Of a DNA stretch of 27,159 bases, positions 7,881-15,523 are shown one piece after another (within the stretch, counting starts at the first letter, position 1; each line of letters begins with the position of its first letter). A program made the translations under genes and the position numbers. The stretch lies in the NCBI GenBank assembly GCA_049889655.1, contig JBMHCY010000050.1, forward strand, positions 1 to 27,159. Direction: 5' to 3'. This DNA comes from UBA1172 sp049889655. GTDB lineage: Bacteria > Pseudomonadota > Alphaproteobacteria > Puniceispirillales > UBA1172. The notes beneath the pieces are model-generated. The model was not told the DNA's origin. It ran no database searches and saw only the letters and a program-made list of their open reading frames with translations.

Positions 7881-8939
7881 CTAGCTTTCTTCGAACTGGA
7901 GCACAACGCGCATCGAGCCCGGGTTGCGTGCGGTTTCCAGCGCGCTGTTGATCTCATCAAAAGGATAACGGTGACTGATCAGCCGGTCGAGATCAATCTT
8001 GCCTTCCTGATACCAGGTGATCAGCTGGGGGATATCCTCGCGGATCATGGCGGCACCCATCTTGGAGCCGATCACTGTCTTGGCGTCACCGGCAAAATCG
8101 GACATATTCAGCGTCACCGGGTCATCATCGCGCGGCATCCCCATGATCACCACCCGGCCGCCGGTCCGAGCCATATCAATGGCGTTTTCGATCACCTTCG
8201 AGGAGCCCACCGCCACAAAGACAGCATCACAGTTTTCCGGTGGTGTGTCCTGGCGGGGATCGCAAAAGCTGGTGGCCCCCACGGCAAGGGCGAGATCACG
8301 CTTGCTGGCATCGGTATCGACCGCTGTGATCGCTCCGGCCCCGGCGATTTTCGCCGCCTGAATGGCATTGACCCCGACACCGCCAACGCCGATCACCGCG
8401 ATGGTCTCGCCAGGTTGCACCTTGCCAACGCGCATCACCGAGCCGACACCGGTGATCACCCCGCAGCCGAGCAGGGCCGCCACATCAAAACCCATGTCAT
8501 CAGGAATGGCGATACACTGGCGTTCATGGACAAGGACTTCTTCGGCAAAAGTGCCGGAATTCATGGCAGCGGCAACAGCCTTGCCGTTCTCATCCTGCAG
8601 CAATCCTTCGCCGATCCCCGGCGGGGTTGCACAGACTGCCTCAAGTTCCCTCTCGCAGGAAGCACACGCCCCGCAGGACCGCATCAGCGTGATAACAACC
8701 CTGTCCCCGGGGGAAAACGCCGTGACATCCTCACCGCATTCGAGCACAACCCCGGAAGCTTCATGGCCAAACAGGATCGGTGGTGTGCCGCCCCAGCCGC
8801 CATCAATATAGGTGATATCGCTGTGGCAGATCGCCGTGGCTCCGACCTTGATCCGGAGCGCTTTGCCCTGAGGCCGGCCAAGGGTCAGGTTTTCAAAGGA
8901 AAGAGGTTGGCCAAAGGTACGGCATACAGCAGCTTTCAT
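7881..8939 (-). CDS. Zinc-dependent alcohol dehydrogenase (medium-chain, class III-like)
   Basis: The 352-residue medium-chain dehydrogenase has the catalytic zinc site Cys38 with HE at 59-60 (GHEASG), and a structural zinc loop with Cys89, Cys92, Cys95 and Cys103. Its nucleotide-binding motif is VIGVGGVG near residues 185-192. The pattern resembles class III (formaldehyde/S-hydroxymethyl) and related NAD-dependent enzymes, but the substrate cannot be read from sequence. The frame is open to 9086, but the extra 49 residues are low-complexity and cross the isocitrate lyase terminator. The ATG at 8939 (MKAAVCR) fits the family N-terminus. Its operon partner is the enolase-superfamily protein, suggesting one oxidation and one dehydration/epimerisation step in the same catabolic path, or aldehyde handling linked to the neighbouring demethylation genes. 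Confidence 0.9.
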   Translation of the reverse strand: MKAAVCRTFGQPLSFENLTLGRPQGKALRIKVGATAICHSDITYIDGGWGGTPPILFGHEASGVVLECGEDVTAFSPGDRVVITLMRSCGACASCERELEAVCATPPGIGEGLLQDENGKAVAAAMNSGTFAEEVLVHERQCIAIPDDMGFDVAALLGCGVITGVGSVMRVGKVQPGETIAVIGVGGVGVNAIQAAKIAGAGAITAVDTDASKRDLALAVGATSFCDPRQDTPPENCDAVFVAVGSSKVIENAIDMARTGGRVVIMGMPRDDDPVTLNMSDFAGDAKTVIGSKMGAAMIREDIPQLITWYQEGKIDLDRLISHRYPFDEINSALETARNPGSMRVVLQFEES

Positions 8940-9027
8940 GTCGGGGCACCCAAAATCAACGTTACTCTGATGCTGATCCTGTTCGTGTTGCCCCCGTGCT
9001 GCAAGCAAAAAATGCCCTGGCTTAATC

Positions 9028-9062
9028 AAAAAAAAGGAGGCCCGGTTTTGACGCCGGGCCTC
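9028..9062 (-). terminator. Intrinsic terminator of isocitrate lyase
   Basis: GAGGCCCGG (9037-9045) and CCGGGCCTC (9054-9062) form a perfect 9-bp GC-rich stem with an 8-nt loop. On the minus strand the stem is followed by eight T (A-run at 9028-9035). It lies about 60 nt downstream of the aceA stop and ahead of the next minus-strand operon, so it should separate aceA from the alcohol dehydrogenase transcript. Confidence 0.88.
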
Positions 9063-9124
9063 AGTTCTAGCCGGTGAAGGGTGCAAAATAAATTCCGGCT
9101 AAATGAGATAACGTTGAGGGGTGT

Positions 9125-10429
9125 TCAGGATGCCATCACTTTTGCTGTGTCTTCTTCCCTGAACTGGTCTTCTTCAGTCGAGTCTGTCAGTGCGGTGGTG
9201 GCCGAAGCCCCACCCTTGACAGCCACGCTGATGGCATCGAACCAGCCTGCACCAACTTCACGCTGGTGACGGTGGGCGGTGTAGCCTTCGGCTTCGGCGG
9301 CGAATTCCGCATCCTGAAGCGCGCTATAGGCTGTCATCCCACTGTCAACATAGCCGCGTGAAAGCTGATACATGCTGTGATTGAGTGAATGGAACCCGGC
9401 CAGGGTGATAAACTGGAACTTGTACCCCATCGCCCCCAGCTCGCGCTGGAACCGGGCAATATCGGCGGCATCAAGATTGGCCGACCAGTTGAAGGACGGG
9501 CTGCAGTTATAGGCCAGCATCTTGTCCGGGAACACCTTGCGGATTTCCTCGGCAAAGCGGCGTGCCTGTTCAAGATCGGGGCGGGATGTTTCCATCCATA
9601 GCAGATCTGCGTATTCGGCATAGGCCAGACCGCGATCGACGCAATGCTGGAACGGGTCACCGCCGCCAAGGCGATAGAACCCTTCCGCCGTACGCTCACC
9701 CGTGAGGTAAGGCCGGTCGCGTTCATCAATGTCGGAGGTGATGAGTTTCGCGCTTTCAGCATCGGTACGGGCGATGATGAGGGTCGGCACACCGGCGGTA
9801 TCAGCCGCCAGACGGGCTGCGTTGAGGTTGCCGATATGCTGCTGAACAGGGATCAGCACCTTACCGCCCATATGGCCGCATTTCTTTTCGCTCGCGAGCT
9901 GGTCTTCGAAATGGACACCGGCGACACCGGCTTCGATATAGGCCCGGGTGAGCTCAAAAGCATTGAGAGCACCGCCGAAACCGGCTTCTGCATCGGCGAT
10001 GATCGGGGCAAGCCAATCGGTGGAAGGGCGGCCGCCTTCGTTTTCCAGTGTCTCGATCTGGTCAGCCCGTCGCAGGGCATTGTTGATCCGGCGCGCCAGT
10101 TCGGGGCCGGCATTGGCGGGATAGATCGACTGGTCCGGATACATATTGCCGGCGGTATTGCTGTCGGCTGCAACCTGCCAGCCGGAAAGGTAGATCGCCT
10201 TCAGCCCGGCCCGCACCTGCTGCATGGCCTGGTTGCCGGTCATCGCCCCGAGGGTGTTGACGTAATCCTCGCTGTTCAGCAGGGTCCACATTTTTTCGGC
10301 GGTCTGCCGCGCCAGGCTGTATTCAACACGGATCGAACCGGAAAGCGCCTTGACCTGATCAAGTGTGTAATCACGCTTGATGCCTGCAAAACGGCCAGCA
10401 GTGGTGTTGAGGTGTCTCTCGAATGACAT
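9125..10429 (-). CDS. aceA: Isocitrate lyase
   Basis: This glyoxylate-cycle enzyme cleaves isocitrate to glyoxylate and succinate, allowing growth on acetate and other C2-yielding substrates. The 434 residues are the same length as E. coli AceA. The catalytic signature KKCGH lies at residues 182-186 with Cys184 as the active-site base. WLAPIIADAEAGFGG, GVHFEDQLASEKK and IARTDAESAKLI are further family blocks. The ATG at 10429 is preceded by GGGAGAG (10434-10440). It is transcribed alone, ends at a strong intrinsic terminator and faces a RamB/PccR-type regulator across 152 bp. Malate synthase is not in the window. Confidence 0.97.
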   Translation of the reverse strand: MSFERHLNTTAGRFAGIKRDYTLDQVKALSGSIRVEYSLARQTAEKMWTLLNSEDYVNTLGAMTGNQAMQQVRAGLKAIYLSGWQVAADSNTAGNMYPDQSIYPANAGPELARRINNALRRADQIETLENEGGRPSTDWLAPIIADAEAGFGGALNAFELTRAYIEAGVAGVHFEDQLASEKKCGHMGGKVLIPVQQHIGNLNAARLAADTAGVPTLIIARTDAESAKLITSDIDERDRPYLTGERTAEGFYRLGGGDPFQHCVDRGLAYAEYADLLWMETSRPDLEQARRFAEEIRKVFPDKMLAYNCSPSFNWSANLDAADIARFQRELGAMGYKFQFITLAGFHSLNHSMYQLSRGYVDSGMTAYSALQDAEFAAEAEGYTAHRHQREVGAGWFDAISVAVKGGASATTALTDSTEEDQFREEDTAKVMAS

Positions 10430-10480
10430 GGTTTCTCTCCCGATGTTCTGGATATCTTTCCTCTAACAAAGAACGATCAG

Positions 10481-10542
10481 CAATGCATTGAAAAAAGTGA
10501 AAACGAGAAAATTGTAAATATTTTACATTGACAAATTTTCAA
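10481..10542. promoter_or_regulatory. Palindrome cluster between aceA and its divergent regulator
   Basis: Three AT-rich dyads lie close together: CAATGCATTG (10481-10490, perfect), TGTAAA-TAT-TTTACA (10513-10527, perfect 6-bp arms), and TTGACAAATTTTCAA (10528-10542, six of seven pairs). The last overlaps the -35 box of the regulator promoter. AT-rich half-sites containing a TTTGCAAA-like core are described for RamB/PccR regulators. These dyads resemble but do not match that core, so assignment as the regulator's operators is inference. Confidence 0.5.
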
Positions 10543-10557
10543 GTTTCAGCATAAAAT
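10528..10557 (+). promoter_or_regulatory. Sigma-70-type promoter of the ScfR-type regulator
   Basis: TTGACA (10528-10533) is a perfect -35 box and TAAAAT (10552-10557) matches the -10 consensus at five of six positions, with an 18-nt spacer. The start codon at 10582 follows 24 nt later with AGGAGGGG (10571-10578) between. Overlap of the -35 box with a dyad suggests autoregulation. Confidence 0.65.
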
Positions 10558-10581
10558 GAGCGATAGTCAGAGGAGGGGTCG

Positions 10582-12000
10582 ATGATCGAACTTGGTGAAA
10601 AGCCTATGGTGGGCCACAAGATCCGCAGGCTGCGGTCGGAACTTGGCCTGACCCAATCTGATATGGCGGCCGCGATCGGGATTTCAGCCAGTTATCTCAA
10701 CCTGATCGAGCATAACCAGCGGCCGGTCACCGTCGCCCTGTTGTTTAAGCTTGGCCAGAGTTTTGATATTGATCTGAAGGATTTCGCCTCTGATGATACC
10801 TCCCGGCTGATGACAGATATCACTGAGATGTTTGCTGATCCGGCCATGGAAGGCCATTCGGTTTCAAAGCGTGAGATGCGGGATTTCGTCAATACCCAGC
10901 CTCATATCGCCTCGGCAATCGCCGGTCTTTACACGGCCTTCAGGAATGTCAAATCAGATATCCAGAATGCCACTGCGGTTTCCGGTGGCGAACGTCATGG
11001 CATGGCGATGTCTTCCCATGTGGAACGGGTGCGGCAGTTTCTTGAAGAAAACGGCAATCATTTTCCGGAACTCGAAGAGGCGGCGGAAAAATTCATCTCC
11101 AATGCCGGCATCAACCGCGAGACGTTTTATGCTGATCTTACCGCCTGGTTCCGCCGTGAACGCAAGATCGATGTTCAGGTTGTGCCTGTTGATGTGATGG
11201 GGCGCAACCTGCGCCAGTATGATCCGCACCGATCCCGGGTTCTGCTCTCCGAGGCCCTGCGCCGACCGCAGCGATTCTTCCAGTTGCTGTTGCAGGTGGC
11301 GGCACTGACACAGCAGGAAGTGATCGATACCCTCGTCGCCCGTGCCGACAGCCCGGATATCGAAGATACGCTCCGCAATACCCTCAACGGCTATTTTGCG
11401 GCAGCGGTAATGATGCCCTATACCGCCTTTGCCGAAGCGGCGCGCAAACTGCGTTACGATCTCGATTTGCTGGGCCGGCGATTCGGTGTTTCATTTGAAC
11501 AGGTCTGCCACCGCCTGACGACGCTCAACCGGCCGGGGGATCGCGGCGTGCCGTTTTTCTTCATCCGCATTGATCCGGCAGGCAATGTCTCAAAGCGGCT
11601 TTCAGTGGGCAAGATGCAGTTTGCCCGCAATGGCGGCACCTGCGCCCGCTGGGTTGTCCATCAGGCGTTTCGTGTTCCCAGCAAAATATTGACCCAGGTG
11701 GCGGAACTCGAGGAAGGCCAGCGGGTCTTCACCATGGCTCGGACAGTTTCCCCGCTCTGGTCACCGCCCAATCAACCCGAATCCGAATTCGCTGTCGGAC
11801 TCGGCTGTGATATCAAGCACGCCAAGGAGATCATCCATGCTGATGGCCATGACCTCGGCAAGAACGCCCGGCCTGTGCCGATCGGCATCGGTTGCCATGT
11901 CTGTGAACGCGGCGATTGCAGCCAGCGGTCACAATTGCCGCTGGGTTACGCAGTGCGCTATGACCCGTATCGCCGCCGCGCCGGGCTGATGGATTTGTGA
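10582..12000 (+). CDS. XRE-family short-chain fatty acyl-CoA regulator (ScfR; RamB/PccR-like)
   Basis: The 472-residue regulator begins with an XRE helix-turn-helix at about residues 9-65 (IRRLRSELGLTQSDMAAAIG, then SASYLNLIEHNQRPVT). A central IrrE/ImmA-like region and a DUF2083-type C-terminal domain follow, the architecture of RamB (Corynebacterium acetate regulator) and PccR (Rhodobacter propionyl-CoA regulator). The zinc-protease motif HExxH is absent from the central region (LLLQVAALTQ at the comparable place), as expected for a sensory rather than catalytic domain. The C-terminal part has a cysteine set: Cys409, then CHVCERGDC with Cys438, Cys441 and Cys446. The start is supported by AGGAGGGG 3 nt upstream. 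Divergence from aceA makes isocitrate lyase the likely target, with an acyl-CoA as probable effector; both are inference. Confidence 0.85.
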   Translation: MIELGEKPMVGHKIRRLRSELGLTQSDMAAAIGISASYLNLIEHNQRPVTVALLFKLGQSFDIDLKDFASDDTSRLMTDITEMFADPAMEGHSVSKREMRDFVNTQPHIASAIAGLYTAFRNVKSDIQNATAVSGGERHGMAMSSHVERVRQFLEENGNHFPELEEAAEKFISNAGINRETFYADLTAWFRRERKIDVQVVPVDVMGRNLRQYDPHRSRVLLSEALRRPQRFFQLLLQVAALTQQEVIDTLVARADSPDIEDTLRNTLNGYFAAAVMMPYTAFAEAARKLRYDLDLLGRRFGVSFEQVCHRLTTLNRPGDRGVPFFFIRIDPAGNVSKRLSVGKMQFARNGGTCARWVVHQAFRVPSKILTQVAELEEGQRVFTMARTVSPLWSPPNQPESEFAVGLGCDIKHAKEIIHADGHDLGKNARPVPIGIGCHVCERGDCSQRSQLPLGYAVRYDPYRRRAGLMDL

Positions 12001-12014
12001 TCACGGCTTCCGCT

Positions 12015-12042
12015 TTGAAAGCCTGCCGGTATTTGCTAGAAC
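12015..12042 (+). promoter_or_regulatory. Weak candidate promoter for mgtE
   Basis: TTGAAA (12015-12020) and TAGAAC (12037-12042) are separated by 16 nt, just after the regulator stop. The -10 match is only four of six and the spacing slightly short. Read-through from the upstream gene is an alternative. Confidence 0.25.
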
Positions 12043-12069
12043 CCTCTTGAACGAGGAGTGACCAATCAC

Positions 12070-13464
12070 ATGGACAAGCCGGAGACCCAAACAGGCCGCG
12101 ATGAGACCCTGTCGCTGTCCAGCCTTTACGGGATGACCCCGAAGGTTGAGGTGGCGGTCATCACGGCACTGGCCGAAGGCAAGACCCAGCGCGTCCGGGC
12201 ACTGGTCGCCCCCTTGCACCCGGCTGATCAGGCTGACCTTGTGGAAAGACTGAACACGGCCCAGCGCAACCGGCTTTTCGTGATGATCGGCCCGGTTCTT
12301 GACCCGGAAACCCTGGCTTTCCTTGATGAAGATCTGCTCGATGAAGCCCTTGAGATTATCGGTGCGGAAGGTGTCGCCCGCGCCCTGCCGGAACTCGACA
12401 GTGATGATGTGGTTGATATTCTTCAGGAATTTGATCTTGAGGAACGGCAGGAAATTCTGGCCGCCATGCCTGTTGCCGAACGGCTGATTGTTGAAGAGGG
12501 GCTTTCCTATCCCGAGGATTCTGCCGGCCGCATGATGCAGCGTGAGGTGGTGGTGGCCCCATCGCACTGGACTGTCGGCCAGACGATTGATTTCATGCGG
12601 AACCAGCAGGACCTGCCGGAAGATTTCTATTCCATCATTGTTGTCGATCCGGCCCAGCGCGTGCTCGGGCAGGTCATGCTGTCGCGGCTTCTGGCATCGC
12701 AGCGGCCGGTGCGTCTTTCTGATCTGATGATGGAAACGCCGCAGCAGATCCCTGTCGGCATGGACCAGGAAGAAGTGGCCCTGCTGTTCAAACGCTACGG
12801 GCTGGTGACAGCCTCGGTTGTCGATGATCAGGGTCGGCTCGTCGGCATTATCACGGTTGATGATGTTGTCGATGTCATCGAAGAAGAAGCCGAGGAAGAT
12901 CTCATGGCCCTCGGCGGTGTCAGCGATGCGAATATCCGCGCGACACTTTTTGAAACCCTGCGATCACGCTTTTCGTGGCTGTTGCTCAACCTGTTCACGG
13001 CGGTGGTCGCCTCGGTGGTGATCGGCTTCTTTGAGCGGTCCATCGAGCAGCTGGTGGCGCTTGCGGTGTTGATGCCGATTGTCGCCTCCATGGGCGGTAA
13101 TGCCGGTACCCAGACGCTGACGGTTGCTGTCCGGGCTCTTGCATTGCGGCAGTTGTCGCGGCAGACGGTCGGTGGCTTTGTTTTGCGTGAACTGGCGGTG
13201 GGGGCGGTCAACGGGCTTGTCTTTGCCATCACGGCGGGGGCGATTTCCTGGCTCTGGTTCGGTCATCTTGATATCGCGATCGTCATGGGCTTTGCCATGA
13301 TCGCCAATCTCATCATCGCCGGGCTGTCGGGCACGCTGATCCCGCTGGCACTTGAGCGGATGAAGATTGATCCGGCGGTGTCATCCTCGGTGTTCATCAC
13401 CACCGTCACCGATGTGATCGGTTTTCTCTCCTTCCTCGGCCTTGCAACACTCTTCCTGATCTGA
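12070..13464 (+). CDS. mgtE: MgtE-family magnesium transporter
   Basis: MgtE is a homodimeric inner-membrane Mg2+ channel gated by its cytosolic domain. The 464 residues show the normal order: N-terminal helical MgtE_N domain (to about residue 130, with acidic DSDDVVDILQEF), two CBS domains (roughly 135-255, with ending VGIITVDDVVDVIEEEAEED), and five membrane helices. The pore-helix signature MPIVASMGGNAGTQTLTV is present. I place the start at the ATG at 12070, 11 nt after AGGAG (12054-12058). The GTG at 12058 overlaps that site and is too close to use it. The DUF1489 gene follows after 2 nt, so the two are co-transcribed. Confidence 0.94.
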   Translation: MDKPETQTGRDETLSLSSLYGMTPKVEVAVITALAEGKTQRVRALVAPLHPADQADLVERLNTAQRNRLFVMIGPVLDPETLAFLDEDLLDEALEIIGAEGVARALPELDSDDVVDILQEFDLEERQEILAAMPVAERLIVEEGLSYPEDSAGRMMQREVVVAPSHWTVGQTIDFMRNQQDLPEDFYSIIVVDPAQRVLGQVMLSRLLASQRPVRLSDLMMETPQQIPVGMDQEEVALLFKRYGLVTASVVDDQGRLVGIITVDDVVDVIEEEAEEDLMALGGVSDANIRATLFETLRSRFSWLLLNLFTAVVASVVIGFFERSIEQLVALAVLMPIVASMGGNAGTQTLTVAVRALALRQLSRQTVGGFVLRELAVGAVNGLVFAITAGAISWLWFGHLDIAIVMGFAMIANLIIAGLSGTLIPLALERMKIDPAVSSSVFITTVTDVIGFLSFLGLATLFLI

Positions 13465-13466
13465 CC

Positions 13467-13886
13467 ATGACGCTTCATCTGAAAAAACTTTCCGTTGGCT
13501 CGACTTCCGTTGAGGACCTGGAGGCCTGGCATCAGGAGGTGATCGGCAGGCGCGGGCGGATCATGCACGTCACCCGGATGTTTCCCCGCCGGGCAGCGGA
13601 GATACTGCCCGGGGGGAGCATTTACTGGATCATCAAGGGCAAGATGTGTGCCCGTCAGCTGATCGAGGATCTGGTTGAGGTCGAGCGTGAGGATGGCGGC
13701 ACATCATGCGGGATCGTCCTGCACCCGGGGTTGATCAGGCTGGTTGAACGCCGTCACCGCCCCTTTCAGGGCTGGCGTTACCTTGAGGCAAAGGATGCCC
13801 CGCCCGATCTTCCCCTCGGTGCCGATGATGAAGAAACGATGCCGATGGAGATGGCGGAAGAGCTCCGCGATCTTGGCCTGCTCTAG
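13467..13886 (+). CDS. DUF1489 family protein
   Basis: This 139-residue soluble protein has the DUF1489 pattern: N-terminal LHLKKLSVGSTSVEDLEAW, a central RMFPRRAAEILPGGSIYWIIKG and C-terminal FQGWRYLEAKDAPPDL. The family is common in alphaproteobacteria and has no established function that I know of. The gene starts 2 nt after mgtE and so is probably co-expressed with it. Its TAG stop (13884-13886) overlaps the stop of the convergent small gene within the tetranucleotide CTAG. Confidence 0.85.
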   Translation: MTLHLKKLSVGSTSVEDLEAWHQEVIGRRGRIMHVTRMFPRRAAEILPGGSIYWIIKGKMCARQLIEDLVEVEREDGGTSCGIVLHPGLIRLVERRHRPFQGWRYLEAKDAPPDLPLGADDEETMPMEMAEELRDLGLL

Positions 13887-14086
13887 CCATCCTGCGTGAA
13901 GGTCACGGCAAACATCAGTTTGTCTTCGAAAAGTGTCTTCTGGTCAGATCCATCGACCATTTCAAAACGGGACTGGGTGATCGGCCCCGCCATGCGGTAG
14001 CCTTTTTCCGCCAGTCGGCGTCGATGGAATTCAAGTGCTGCAGCTTCAAAGCTCTCAGCAATGATAGTGATACGTTCTTCGGTCAT
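13883..14086 (-). CDS. Small conserved-looking protein of unknown function
   Basis: I do not recognise this 67-residue protein. It reads like a real folded domain: strand ERITIIAES, helix FEAAALEFHRRRLAEKGY, then two strand-like stretches RMAGPITQSRFEMVDG and KLMFAVTFTQ, a beta-alpha-beta-beta pattern without membrane segments or cysteines. An ATG at 14098 would add four residues. AGGA lies 5 nt before the ATG at 14086, inside the would-be upstream start region, so I take 14086. It lies 49 nt downstream of the MFS transporter on the same strand and may be co-transcribed. Its stop codon overlaps that of the DUF1489 gene. Confidence 0.6.
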   Translation of the reverse strand: MTEERITIIAESFEAAALEFHRRRLAEKGYRMAGPITQSRFEMVDGSDQKTLFEDKLMFAVTFTQDG

Positions 14087-14135
14087 GTGCGTCCTCATAA
14101 TTGTAAGTCACGCACCCTTCGTCTTCATACCCCGA

Positions 14136-15401
14136 TCAAGTCGTTTGATGCTGATCGGTGGAATCAGTCTCAGTCCACTCTGCCTCAGGAAGCAGGGTTG
14201 TGGCAATAGGTGTTGCACGGCTCGGCATTGCCGTGAACGGGGCCTGGGCCTCCACCGGCATGGCCTGACGGGCCAGCATCCGCAGAATGACGATCACTGT
14301 CATGATCAGATGCATGACTGCAATGGTCGGAAAAAAGGCGGCCGGACCGTATATGGTCATGAAATATCCGACCAGCGGCGCCCCGAAAATCGCCCCGATG
14401 CCGTTGATCATGATCAGCATCGATGCTGTCCCGACAATCTGGCGCGGCGTCAGAAAATCGTTGGCATGGGCAATGAACAGCGAATAGAGCGGCGTGTGCA
14501 GCCCGCCAAAAATGAAGGATGCGGCGAGCAGGGCATAAAAATGCATGGATTCGCTGAAGTAACCGGCAACAGCCGCAAGCGTCGCGAGAATCTGGATGAT
14601 CAGGATTACCGTCCGGCGGTCAAAGTAATCGGAAAGCCGCCCGATCGGGTATTGCAGGATCAGCGCCCCGGCCATGATCATCGCCATCAGCAGGCCGACC
14701 TTATCAATCGTCAGCCCGAGTTTGGTGGCATATACCGCCCCCATACTGAAGACAACGGCGGAGGCCATGCCGTTCATCCCCATCCCGATCACCGCGAGGG
14801 GCGAGACATTGTAGACACGGAACAGCGATACCCGTTCCGGTTCATTGAACTCGGGCACCTTGGCGGCAGTCATCAGGATCGGGACAACCGCCAGCGAGAC
14901 GAGGACCGAAACGATGATGAACGGCCCGGTGGATCCGGGATCGCTTGTGGAAATCAGCAACTGGCCGAGGATCAGCCCCATCATATTCACGATCATGTAG
15001 ATCGACAGCATGCTGCCGCGGGTTTCGTTGCTGGATTTGTCGTTGATCCAGCTCTCGGCGACGATATACATCCCCGAATAGGCAAAACCGGTGACAATCC
15101 GCATCCCCAGCCAGAGAAAAGCGTAATCGTTGAGCGCGTGGATAAGAATGGAGGTCGAGGCCAGCCCGGAAAGGGCCCCGAAGACACGCACATGACCGAC
15201 CTGCGATACCAGTTTCGGGACCAGCAGCGAGCCGAGGAAAAAACCGAAAAAATACCCCCCCATAACCACACCGGTCATGACATCGCCAAAAGCCAGCTGT
15301 TCAGCACGTGTCCCCAGCAACACGCCCTGCAGGCCGTTGCCGGCCATAAACAGGAAAATCCCAAAAAACAGGGACCAGGAAGAAAGCAGGGCAGCCCGCA
15401 T
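14136..15401 (-). CDS. MFS transporter
   Basis: The 421-residue protein is hydrophobic throughout, with about twelve membrane helices in the major-facilitator pattern. The conserved loop after helix 2 is seen as GSLLVPKLVSQVGHVRVF, and the second-half equivalent as QYPIGRLSDYFDRRTV. The SGMYIVAESWINDKSSNETRG stretch resembles YcaD-like carriers. The C-terminal 40 residues are hydrophilic. The substrate cannot be predicted. It lies 122 nt downstream of glnE on the same strand. No Shine-Dalgarno sequence is obvious before the ATG. A 12-bp tandem repeat lies 24 nt upstream. Confidence 0.82.
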   Translation of the reverse strand: MRAALLSSWSLFFGIFLFMAGNGLQGVLLGTRAEQLAFGDVMTGVVMGGYFFGFFLGSLLVPKLVSQVGHVRVFGALSGLASTSILIHALNDYAFLWLGMRIVTGFAYSGMYIVAESWINDKSSNETRGSMLSIYMIVNMMGLILGQLLISTSDPGSTGPFIIVSVLVSLAVVPILMTAAKVPEFNEPERVSLFRVYNVSPLAVIGMGMNGMASAVVFSMGAVYATKLGLTIDKVGLLMAMIMAGALILQYPIGRLSDYFDRRTVILIIQILATLAAVAGYFSESMHFYALLAASFIFGGLHTPLYSLFIAHANDFLTPRQIVGTASMLIMINGIGAIFGAPLVGYFMTIYGPAAFFPTIAVMHLIMTVIVILRMLARQAMPVEAQAPFTAMPSRATPIATTLLPEAEWTETDSTDQHQTT

Positions 15402-15424
15402 CGTCAGAACAATCTTATGGTAAG

Positions 15425-15454
15425 GGGTTGTCGTTCGGGTTGTCTTTCACAACC
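15425..15454. repeat. 12-bp tandem repeat with overlapping short inverted repeat upstream of the MFS gene
   Basis: GGGTTGTCGTTC (15425-15436) is followed directly by GGGTTGTCTTTC (15437-15448), one mismatch in twelve. The second copy also forms GGTTGT-CTTTC-ACAACC (15438-15454), a 6-bp stem with a 5-nt loop. The location is 24-53 nt upstream of the MFS start, where a repressor or activator could bind. It has no following T-run, so I do not call it a terminator of glnE. Confidence 0.45.
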
Positions 15455-15523
15455 GCTCATCCTCGCCTATTACTCTCTTTTTTCTGATGGGGAAAGAGGT
15501 TTTTGTTCGGGTGATTCAAAAAA

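Noticed and set aside
7344..9077. Long plus-strand open frame of 577 codons
   Set aside because: It lies opposite the dehydrogenase and enolase-superfamily genes and is rich in His/Gly/Arg without domain motifs, so it is a shadow.
8940..9086. 49-residue extension of the alcohol dehydrogenase
   Set aside because: It would be translated through the aceA terminator region and does not resemble the dehydrogenase N-terminus.
15402..15523. Terminator after glnE
   Set aside because: The only stem (GGTTGT/ACAACC) is short and not followed by a T-run on the minus strand.
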